Positions 57,549-64,000 of a DNA stretch of 64,000 bases are shown piece after piece. The notes below the pieces were generated by a model. That model was not told the DNA's origin. It saw nothing but the letters and a program-made list of their open reading frames with translations, and did no database searches. The position numbers and the translations under genes were made by a program. Positions within the stretch are counted from its first letter, which is position 1, and every line of letters starts with the position of its first letter. Source of the DNA: Paenibacillus hamazuiensis. GTDB lineage: Bacteria; Bacillota; Bacilli; Paenibacillales; NBRC-103111. The stretch lies in assembly GCF_023276405.1 (NCBI RefSeq), contig NZ_JALRMO010000001.1, positions 4,960,001 through 5,024,000 on the forward strand, in the 5' to 3' direction.

Positions 57549-59177
57549 TCACCCGCGCTGCGGGAGCCGCTTAACAAAGCGCCGGACGAGCTTTTGCACC
57601 GGCCCGGGCATCTGCTCGAGGTCGGCCGCCGTCACGGTGCGAGTCGCCATCAACAGCAGCGGATAGGCTGCGCCGGTGACGGCGCAGGCGAGCGCCGCCT
57701 GCACAAAGGCGCTCAGGGCAGCCGCCGGGAACGGATGCACGTATGCCCGGTTCAGCAGCTCCATGCCCCAGCCGAGCAGGACGATCACCGCCGTTACGGC
57801 GGCGAGTCCCCACCAGCGGCGGCCGAGCACCGTGAAGGCGACCGATTGCCGCAGCACCGCCACGTTGATCGCCGTCATGACGACGAAGCAGAGCGCGGTC
57901 GCCGCAATGATGCCGTAAATGCCCAGCACAGGCGCAAGCAGGAAGCTTGCCGCCAGCTTGACGGCGATGCCGGCGGCAACGCTGACGACCAGCGGCTTCA
58001 TCCGGCCGATGCCCATCAAAACGGCACCCGATGTCTGCATGACGATCTGGAACATCGCGCTGGCCGTCAGCAGGATGATGATCGGCGCGGAATACTCGGC
58101 GACGACGGGCGAACCCGACGTATTGCCGAAAATAAAATCGTTCAGCGGGCGCGCCGACGCGCAGATGACCAGCACCATCGGCAGGCCTGTCAGCACCGAC
58201 AGCTTCAGCACCCGGCCGGTTTGCTGCGATACCTGCGCCATGTCGCCGCGCGAATACGCCGCCGATACGATCGGCACGACCGACTGGCTGAGCGCCACGG
58301 CGAGGATGATCGGGATGCCGGCAAGCGATTGCGCCCGGCCGCTCAAAATCCCGAGCATCTCGACGGCATTATCGCGTCCGAACGCTCCCTGCAGCAGCGG
58401 GGTGACGATCGTCGAGTCGATCGTGTAGATGAGCGTCACGGTGACGGAAAAGATGACGATCGGGATCGACAGCCGGAACAGCTGGCTGTAGATCGCCGAA
58501 TACGTCAGGGTGGCGGTCCCGGCGGCGCCGCCCCCCACCTTGTCCGCACGCCGCAGCTTGCGCGCGAAGTAAATCATCACGGCGATCGCCGCTACGCTGC
58601 CGACGACGCCGCCGAAGGAAGCGCCGGCCGCGCCCCATTCCAGGCCGTAGCCGAGCAGCGCATAAGCGAGCGCCACCGAGGCGGCGACGCGGAAAATTTG
58701 CTCGATGATTTGCGACAGCCCGTTCGGCATCATGTTTTGCCGCCCCTGGAAATAGCCGCGCATGATCGCGATCAGCGGAAACAGCAGCAGCGCCGGAGCG
58801 AGCGCGCGAATCGCCGCCGTCGCCTCCGGGTTGCCCGCGAGCTGCGCGCTCCAGGGCGCGAACGCGTACAGCAGCGCGGTCATTACGACGCCCGCGGCGA
58901 GCGCAAACCTGGCCGCGGCGCGGTATATGCGCTCCGCCTCGGCATGCTGTCCGAGCGCCGTGCGCTCGGAAATCATTTTGCTGAGTGCGCTTGGAACCCC
59001 CGCGGTCGCGATGACGAGCAGCACGGAATATAAATTGAAGGCGATGCCGTACCACGCCATTCCTTTTTCCTGCAGCAAATAAACGAGCGGTACCCGCTGG
59101 ACGACCCCGAGCGCCCGCGCCACGAGAGCGGCTACCGTCAAAATCAGCGTGCCTTTGACTAATGAATCCTTGGACAA
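57549..59177 (-). CDS. SpoVB/YtgP/MurJ-family membrane flippase
   Basis: The 542 residues have about 14 membrane helices in the MOP exporter superfamily. The N-terminus is LVKGTLILTVAALVARALGV, followed by GIAFNLYSVLLVIATAGVPS and YFQGRQNMMPNGLSQIIEQ, which is characteristic of SpoVB and YtgP. B. subtilis YtgP (MurJ) flips lipid II for wall synthesis and SpoVB does so for the spore cortex; which this is cannot be decided. TTG at 59177 has GAGG 8 bases upstream. It is monocistronic, divergent from glpD. Confidence 0.88.
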   Translation of the reverse strand: MSKDSLVKGTLILTVAALVARALGVVQRVPLVYLLQEKGMAWYGIAFNLYSVLLVIATAGVPSALSKMISERTALGQHAEAERIYRAAARFALAAGVVMTALLYAFAPWSAQLAGNPEATAAIRALAPALLLFPLIAIMRGYFQGRQNMMPNGLSQIIEQIFRVAASVALAYALLGYGLEWGAAGASFGGVVGSVAAIAVMIYFARKLRRADKVGGGAAGTATLTYSAIYSQLFRLSIPIVIFSVTVTLIYTIDSTIVTPLLQGAFGRDNAVEMLGILSGRAQSLAGIPIILAVALSQSVVPIVSAAYSRGDMAQVSQQTGRVLKLSVLTGLPMVLVICASARPLNDFIFGNTSGSPVVAEYSAPIIILLTASAMFQIVMQTSGAVLMGIGRMKPLVVSVAAGIAVKLAASFLLAPVLGIYGIIAATALCFVVMTAINVAVLRQSVAFTVLGRRWWGLAAVTAVIVLLGWGMELLNRAYVHPFPAAALSAFVQAALACAVTGAAYPLLLMATRTVTAADLEQMPGPVQKLVRRFVKRLPQRG

Positions 59178-59248
59178 GTTCGGTTCCTCTTCTCTGTACA
59201 ATCTTCCTTTAGTATTGTAGTGCTTCCGCGGAAGACGCGCAACGCCTA

Positions 59249-59277
59249 TTGCCGCAAGGCATGTTTCGTGTTATGAT
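59249..59277 (+). promoter_or_regulatory. Sigma-A promoter of glpD
   Basis: TTGCCG (59249-59254), 17 bp, TATGAT (59272-59277). It predicts a leader of about 125 nt before the glpD start. Confidence 0.65.
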
Positions 59278-59308
59278 GAAGGCAAGTTAATTACGGGTCA
59301 GAGATCGG

Positions 59309-59366
59309 GAGAAGACCGCGACATCCCCCTTGCTGAGGGGATTGTTCCGCGTCTTCTCTTTTTTGT
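59309..59366 (+). terminator. Leader terminator of glpD, probable GlpP antitermination site
   Basis: GAGAAGAC, one bulged base, GCG pairs with CGC and GTCTTCTC, and ATCCCC with GGGGAT inside, followed by TTTTTTG. It lies between promoter and start codon, 44 bp ahead of the ATG. In B. subtilis glpD has such a leader terminator, overridden by GlpP when glycerol-3-phosphate is present. The same control here is inference. Confidence 0.85.
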
Positions 59367-59409
59367 TTGCCAAAAAATGCTCTTTACCCGGACGAAAGGG
59401 GTCTTTCTT

Positions 59410-61077
59410 ATGAGTTTTTCCGCAGAAAAGCGCAGTGACGTACTCCGGCAGATGGCTTCGCAGCCGCTCGACCTGCTCGTAATCGGCGGCGGAATTACGG
59501 GAGCCGGTATTGCGCTCGATGCGCAGACGCGCGGCATGAAAACCGGGTTAATCGAAATGCAGGACTTCGGGGCGGGCACCTCCAGCCGCTCCACGAAGCT
59601 GATCCACGGCGGCCTTCGCTATTTGAAGCAGCTCGAGTTCAAGCTGGTTGCCGAAGTCGGCAAGGAGCGCGCGATCGTTTACGAAAACGCGCCGCACGTC
59701 ACGACGCCGGAATGGATGCTGCTGCCGATCATCGAAGGCGGCACCTACGGCAAGCTCGCCACCTCGGTGGGCCTTTACGTCTACGACTGGCTGGCCGGCG
59801 TCAAAAGCAGCGAGCGCCGCAAAATGCTCAGCAAGGAGCAGACGCTGCGCATGGAACCGCTGCTTCGCACCGACAAGCTGAAGGGCGGCGGCTATTATGT
59901 GGAATACCGCACCGACGATGCGCGGCTGACGATCGAAACGATGAAGGAAGCGGCCCGCCGCGGCGCCCTTGCGGTGAACTACGCAAAAGCGGAAGAGCTG
60001 CTGTACGATCGGGGCAAGCTTGTCGGCGTTCGCGCTGCCGACCTGTTAAGCGGCGAGTCTTTCAACATTTATGCGAAAAAGATCGTCAACGCCGCCGGAC
60101 CTTGGGTCGATACGATCCGCGAAAAAGACGGCTCCAAGCAGGGCAAACGTCTGCACTTGACCAAAGGCGTCCATCTCGTCTTTGACGGCAAACGGTTCCC
60201 TTTGAACCAGGCGATCTATTTCGATACGCCGGACGGCCGGATGGTATTCGCCATTCCGCGCGACGGCAAAACATATATCGGCACGACGGACACGAACTAC
60301 CGCGGCGATATCGTGCACCCGCGCATGACCGTAGCCGACCGCGACTATATCATCGCTGCGGCGAATTTCATGTTCCCGACGCTGAAGCTGACGGCGGCCG
60401 ATCTCGAATCCAGTTGGTCGGGGCTGCGCCCGCTCATCCACGAGGACGGTAAGTCGCCTTCCGAGTTATCGCGGAAAGACGAAATTTTCATCGCTCCGTC
60501 CGGACTCATCACGATTGCCGGCGGCAAACTGACCGGTTACCGCAAAATGGCCGAGCGCATCGTCGACCTGGCCGGCCGGCAGCTGGCGCAGGAGGGCCAC
60601 GGCTCGTATCCGGGCTGCACGACGGACCGGGTCCGCCTCTCCGGCGGCGATGTCGGCGGCTCCGCGCAGTTCGAAGCTTTCGTGAAGGAGCGCACGAAAG
60701 CGGGCAAAGACTGGGGCTTGTCCGAAACGGAAGCGGAGCAGTTTGCCCGCGCTTACGGCTCCAACTGCGGCCGGCTGTTCGAGCTGTACGCCTCCTCCCG
60801 CGAAGAAGCGCGCGAATGGGGCATCCCCGAGGCGGTCATGGCCATGCTGCAGTACGGGATCGAACATGAGATGGTGGCGACGCCGGCCGACTTTTTCGTT
60901 CGCCGCACCGGTGCGGTTTACTTCGATATCGCTTGGGCGAAAATGTGGAAAGAGCCGGTCATCCGCTACATGGCGCACCGCTTCGGCTGGAGCGAGCAAA
61001 GCGCGGCCCGGCACAGCGAAGCGCTTGATGTGCTGCTTCACGATGCGGTCGTTCCTTTGGAGAAAGAAGCTCAGTAA
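59410..61077 (+). CDS. glpD: Aerobic glycerol-3-phosphate dehydrogenase
   Basis: GlpD is a membrane-associated flavoenzyme that oxidises glycerol-3-phosphate to dihydroxyacetone phosphate and passes electrons to menaquinone. The 555 residues equal the B. subtilis length. The FAD Rossmann motif is LLVIGGGITGAGIALDA, followed by the GlpD signature STKLIHGGLRYLKQLEF. The active-site region has RTDDARLTIET and AAGPWVD, with ESSWSGLRPLI later. ATG at 59410 follows AAAGGGG by 7 bases. The leader carries a terminator, so expression is probably set by antitermination. glpF, glpK and glpP are not in the window. Confidence 0.96.
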   Translation: MSFSAEKRSDVLRQMASQPLDLLVIGGGITGAGIALDAQTRGMKTGLIEMQDFGAGTSSRSTKLIHGGLRYLKQLEFKLVAEVGKERAIVYENAPHVTTPEWMLLPIIEGGTYGKLATSVGLYVYDWLAGVKSSERRKMLSKEQTLRMEPLLRTDKLKGGGYYVEYRTDDARLTIETMKEAARRGALAVNYAKAEELLYDRGKLVGVRAADLLSGESFNIYAKKIVNAAGPWVDTIREKDGSKQGKRLHLTKGVHLVFDGKRFPLNQAIYFDTPDGRMVFAIPRDGKTYIGTTDTNYRGDIVHPRMTVADRDYIIAAANFMFPTLKLTAADLESSWSGLRPLIHEDGKSPSELSRKDEIFIAPSGLITIAGGKLTGYRKMAERIVDLAGRQLAQEGHGSYPGCTTDRVRLSGGDVGGSAQFEAFVKERTKAGKDWGLSETEAEQFARAYGSNCGRLFELYASSREEAREWGIPEAVMAMLQYGIEHEMVATPADFFVRRTGAVYFDIAWAKMWKEPVIRYMAHRFGWSEQSAARHSEALDVLLHDAVVPLEKEAQ

Positions 61078-61122
61078 CCTTTTCGGCTGTAACGGCTCTT
61101 GAACTTGATTTGCCACCTTGCC

Positions 61123-61167
61123 AACGTCCAATACCCGGCTTCCCGGGGACGGACGTTTTTTCTTTTT
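61123..61167 (+). terminator. Terminator of glpD
   Basis: ACGTCC pairs with GGACGT and ACCCGG with CCGGGG, then TTTTTCTTTTT, about 45 bp past the stop. Confidence 0.85.
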
Positions 61168-61206
61168 CGCGTGGAGGGAACTCCGGAAGCTTCGAATGAC
61201 ACCTAC

Positions 61207-62055
61207 TTATTCGTAGTATCCTTCCGTTGATTTGCGTAATTGTTTGAATTGATTCGCATCATGCCCGAACCATACTTGGGAATTCGTTCGGGCAGCAAGC
61301 GTGCGGATTTTCTCAACCGCGTTCCGGTATCCGATCGAATCGTATATGATGCCCGGCAGCTTGACGGGTGGACCGTAACTCTCCGCCGTATAGATGGTAT
61401 CGGAAGCAAGGATGATCCCCCCTGTTTCCGGCATTTCAATGTGCAATCCTAACATGCCCCAAGCATGACCGCTGCCAAAGTTAACAATTTTGATGCCTTC
61501 AGCCAACTCCAGGTTATCTTCATTGCGTTTGACGGTCCGCCACTGCAAGTGGTTTTTGATCCAAGCATCGATGTCCGCCCAAACGTAGGCTCCTCCCTTT
61601 TCGTTGCGGGCATAGCTTTGCAACGTACCGTTCAGCTCATCTTCATGGACGATAATCGTTGCGTTCGTAAAGATCTCCAAGCACCCGGCATGATCCAGAT
61701 GTAAATGAGAGGCAACGACGTACTTGATTTCCTCAGGTTTAACACGGAGCTGCTCCAGCCGGTTATGCAGGTAACATTCCTCGCTTGCCACCCATGGGAA
61801 CGCCTGCTGAGTGTATTCGGCCCAGCGTCCTTCACTGCCCATCGAGTTCGGGTTGCAAGCCGTATCGAACAAAATTTTTCCTTCCGCATGATCGATCAGT
61901 ACCGTATATATCGGAAATTCCACGAACTGTGTCGGTGCATTAGGATTACTGATCGTAGCCGGATTATGCATGGCGATCATCCAATTTTTATCCATGCTCA
62001 TACGACCGTTATCCATCACATACAGCTTGGGGCGGGCTTTAATAATATTCGGCAT
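61207..62055 (-). CDS. Metallo-beta-lactamase-fold lactonase (AiiA/AttM-like)
   Basis: The 282 residues resemble N-acyl-homoserine lactonases. Dizinc ligands are all seen: SHLHLDHAG (HxHxDH), the His in GSGHAWGM, the Asp in LASDTIY and the His in WFGHDAN. The Tyr of DTIY matches the catalytic Tyr of AiiA. AiiA is about 250 residues; this is slightly longer at the N-terminus. Opening AHL rings would quench Gram-negative signalling, but other lactones are possible. ATG at 62055 has GGAGG 8 bases upstream. It is divergent from an HxlR regulator. Confidence 0.82.
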   Translation of the reverse strand: MPNIIKARPKLYVMDNGRMSMDKNWMIAMHNPATISNPNAPTQFVEFPIYTVLIDHAEGKILFDTACNPNSMGSEGRWAEYTQQAFPWVASEECYLHNRLEQLRVKPEEIKYVVASHLHLDHAGCLEIFTNATIIVHEDELNGTLQSYARNEKGGAYVWADIDAWIKNHLQWRTVKRNEDNLELAEGIKIVNFGSGHAWGMLGLHIEMPETGGIILASDTIYTAESYGPPVKLPGIIYDSIGYRNAVEKIRTLAARTNSQVWFGHDANQFKQLRKSTEGYYE

Positions 62056-62213
62056 GTTCATTTCCTCCTATTAAATTCAGGCTTTGCCAGCATATGAGTC
62101 AACCGTTGGCATGCAAAGACTTCACTCCGTTTATAACCGCACAGTGGATATCGATTGTTTCTCCTCCGCTGGTATAGACATATAATATTGCACGGACTAA
62201 ACTTATGTAAGTA

Positions 62214-62246
62214 GGCACTTTAAGGTGTCCTGGGAACTTTGAAGTG
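62214..62246. promoter_or_regulatory. Candidate HxlR operator
   Basis: GCACTTTAAGGT and ACTTTGAAGTGC form an imperfect inverted repeat (10 of 12) around 9 bases. It is just upstream of the HxlR ribosome site and in the shared divergent region. Confidence 0.5.
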
Positions 62247-62263
62247 CATAGGAGGGAAATCAT

Positions 62264-62638
62264 TTGACATCTTCGTCCAAAACAAAACAATCCGACATCT
62301 CATTGGCGATATGCGGTTACAGCAGAGTTCTTGAAATCATCTCCAACAAATGGACGGCACTCGTCATTTATGCATTGGAAAACGGAAACATTCGATACGG
62401 AGAAATGGAAAGAAGAATCGAGGGCATTTCAAAAAAAATGCTCACTCAAACGTTGCGTAAGCTGGAATGGAACGGGTTGGTACAACGCCATATTACACCA
62501 ACCGTGCCCCCAAGCGTTGAATATTCGCTAACTCCTTTAGGGGAAAGTTTGCTTAATCCGATGAGAGAGCTAAGACAGTGGGGAAGGGCAAATTACTGGC
62601 ATGTCGAGACGGCAAGAGCCAAATATGACCTAACTTAA
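62264..62638 (+). CDS. HxlR family winged-helix regulator
   Basis: The 124 residues match the HxlR/MarR-like family. A conserved Cys lies in AICGYSRVLEII, SNKWTALVIYALENG is followed by RYGEMERRIEGISKKMLTQTL as the recognition region, and SVEYSLTPLGESLL is the wing. Several HxlR proteins sense aldehydes or oxidants by that N-terminal Cys. TTG at 62264 follows AGGAGGG by 7 bases. It faces the lactonase-like gene across 208 bp and probably controls it and itself. Confidence 0.9.
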   Translation: MTSSSKTKQSDISLAICGYSRVLEIISNKWTALVIYALENGNIRYGEMERRIEGISKKMLTQTLRKLEWNGLVQRHITPTVPPSVEYSLTPLGESLLNPMRELRQWGRANYWHVETARAKYDLT

Positions 62639-62732
62639 GGCTGCCGATCATCCCGGCTGCTATTGTACCCGTTCAATTTAAATAATCCGCTATAATGGGG
62701 ATGACCAAGCCGGGGAAATGGGAGAGAAGAAA

Positions 62733-64000
62733 TTGCTGATCAAAGGAACGACGATTTTGCTGCTGCTTGTAACGTTCGGTATGCTGGGGACCGTACCTTC
62801 GGACTTGACGGCGATCGAAAACATGCGTTATGTGCCGCAGGAACGGGACGATGTGCTGAATAATCCGTACATGGGCTTCGCCCCGGCCGCCTTGAACGGT
62901 CCGTATTCGCAGCCGCACAAGCTCGCTTACGTGCTTTGGACGTGGAAAGATCTGGAGCCGGAAAAAGGAAAGTATGCTTTTGACGAGCTGGAGCGAAAAT
63001 ATAAGTTCACTTACTGGAAAGAGCGCGACGTGAAGCTCATTATCCGTTTTGTGCTCGATTATGCGCGGGACGACACGCAGAAGACGGATATTCCCGAGTG
63101 GCTCTACAAGGAGCTGGGCGGCGACGGAATTTGGTATGACAATCCCGCCGGCAAAGGCTTCAGCCCGAACTACGACAATCCGCTGCTTATTAAATATCAT
63201 CGCGAGGTCATCGCCAAGCTGGGCGAAAGGTACGACAACGACGCCGGAATCGCTTTTATCGCGCTCGGCAGCTTGGGCCATTGGGGCGAATGGCATACTT
63301 ACAGCGGCGAAGCCGGGGAAATTCCTTTTCCGAAACTTGCCGTGTCGGATCAATACGTCCGGCATTACATAGACGCTTTTCCGAACAAAAAGCTGCTGCT
63401 GCGCAGACCGTACCCTATCGTCAAGGAGGAGCGTCTCGGCCTGTTCAACGACGTGTTCGGCAGCCATGAGCAAACCGTTCACGGCTTTGTCGATTGGTTT
63501 GAAAACGGGTATACCTCGCTGCTGGCAGGTGAGGATATCCCGCCTGTGCCCGATTTTTGGCAGCATGCGCCAAGCGGCGGGGAAATCGGCAATGCGGGCC
63601 GGATGAAGGAGCTGTTTCAAAACGACACGATCGGGGAGACGCTGGATCAGGCCAGGCTGAGCCATACGAGCTGGCTTGGCCCAAGCAGCCCCGTAGGGCT
63701 TACGCTGAACGACACCGAGCGGCAAAACGTGAACCGGCTGCTGAAGCTGATGGGCTACCGCTTCGTCGTGAAAGAGGCGACGGTGCGGAGATTGGCGCCT
63801 TCCGGAAGCGATCTTCCGGTCAGCTTAACCATAGAAAACAAAGGTGTAGCGCCGTTTTATTACAAGTGGCCGCTGGAGCTGTCGCTTGCGGACCCGGAAG
63901 GCCGTATCGTGGCGAGCACGATTGCGGATGCGGATATCCGGACCTGGCTGCCCGGAACCTCGGAGGTGACGGCGCAGCTGCACGTCCCGTCCCACATCGC
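62733..64000 (+). CDS. Secreted DUF4832-like protein, 3' end outside the window
   Basis: The frame is open to the last base, at least 422 codons. It begins with a hydrophobic segment (signal peptide or anchor). DDVLNNPYMGFAPAALNGP follows, then LAYVLWTWKDLEPEKGKYAF, the start of a glycosidase-like TIM barrel, and ALGSLGHWGEWHTY. LMGYRFVVKEATV and ENKGVAPFYYKW lead into a beta-rich C-terminal domain, as in DUF4832 proteins. It may bind or cleave polysaccharide; no activity is known to me. TTG at 62733 has GGGAGAG 6 bases upstream; ATG at 62718 is in frame but poorly placed. TATAAT at 62691-62696 is a likely -10. Confidence 0.8.
   Translation, partial: MLIKGTTILLLLVTFGMLGTVPSDLTAIENMRYVPQERDDVLNNPYMGFAPAALNGPYSQPHKLAYVLWTWKDLEPEKGKYAFDELERKYKFTYWKERDVKLIIRFVLDYARDDTQKTDIPEWLYKELGGDGIWYDNPAGKGFSPNYDNPLLIKYHREVIAKLGERYDNDAGIAFIALGSLGHWGEWHTYSGEAGEIPFPKLAVSDQYVRHYIDAFPNKKLLLRRPYPIVKEERLGLFNDVFGSHEQTVHGFVDWFENGYTSLLAGEDIPPVPDFWQHAPSGGEIGNAGRMKELFQNDTIGETLDQARLSHTSWLGPSSPVGLTLNDTERQNVNRLLKLMGYRFVVKEATVRRLAPSGSDLPVSLTIENKGVAPFYYKWPLELSLADPEGRIVASTIADADIRTWLPGTSEVTAQLHVPSHI

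Noticed and set aside
57366-59033. 555-codon plus-strand open frame opposite the flippase gene
   Set aside because: It is a shadow of GC-rich codons: the product is dominated by D, R, H and A, has no domain and no ribosome site, while the minus-strand frame has clear family motifs.

Overview
This window reads as chromosomal DNA of an endospore-forming, GC-leaning member of the Bacillales, most like Paenibacillus or a close relative (inference). The signs are the firmicute helicase-loader pair dnaB-dnaI, the sporulation checkpoint gene sda, HemQ of the coproporphyrin haem route, a set of B. subtilis yui/yut-type genes, an SLH-domain remnant, and two YesM/YesN two-component systems beside sugar ABC transporters that lack an ATPase. 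Most genes lie on the minus strand. I saw no rRNA, tRNA, CRISPR array or complete transposase.

Layout. 0-12 kb is housekeeping: a CPBP protease cut by the window edge, uvrC, trxA, a small membrane peptide, dnaI and dnaB, yuiB-like, hemQ, a PrmC-like methyltransferase, a 91-residue protein and a type II NADH dehydrogenase. 12-18 kb is mixed and partly accessory: sda with DnaA boxes upstream, a DUF2500 protein, a lone DUF4157 (eCIS-core) protein, a TetR-P450 pair with clear operators, an AT-rich TlpA/membrane pair, and a scar holding a broken hicA and a truncated integrase-like frame. 18-26 kb is Fe-S and respiration: an IscA-type carrier, mqnE, a second FAD oxidoreductase, YuzB and NifU-like proteins, an SDR, a HEPN-type protein, a UbiD decarboxylase (MqnL candidate) and ctaA. 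The MqnE and UbiD calls together suggest menaquinone made by the futalosine route.

26-40 kb is sugar-related: a TIM-barrel isomerase with a PhyH dioxygenase and a divergent AraC regulator; a solute-binding protein, two permeases, a response regulator and a sensor kinase; then a NanA/DapA-type aldolase with its AraC regulator. It ends in a triply frameshifted SLH-protein remnant. 40-53 kb holds a thioredoxin-like protein, an SPFH protein with a ribbon-helix-helix partner, a copper-amine-oxidase-N lipoprotein, a DUF2515 protein and a second permease/kinase/regulator/binding-protein set. 52-64 kb holds a TetR-controlled 14-helix exporter, DinB and WYL proteins, a SpoVB/YtgP-type flippase, glpD behind a leader terminator, an AHL-lactonase-like hydrolase divergent from an HxlR regulator, and a 3'-truncated DUF4832-like protein.

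The most unusual content is between genes. Three repeat families recur and nest in each other. R1 is a palindrome, once a 3 x 66 bp tandem array. R2 is a ~287 bp MITE-like element with 14 bp terminal inverted repeats. R3 is a ~300 bp element with two hairpins whose basal stems are conserved while the apical stems differ in sequence yet stay self-complementary. All R1 and R3 copies point the same way. R3 is the best candidate here for something undescribed.
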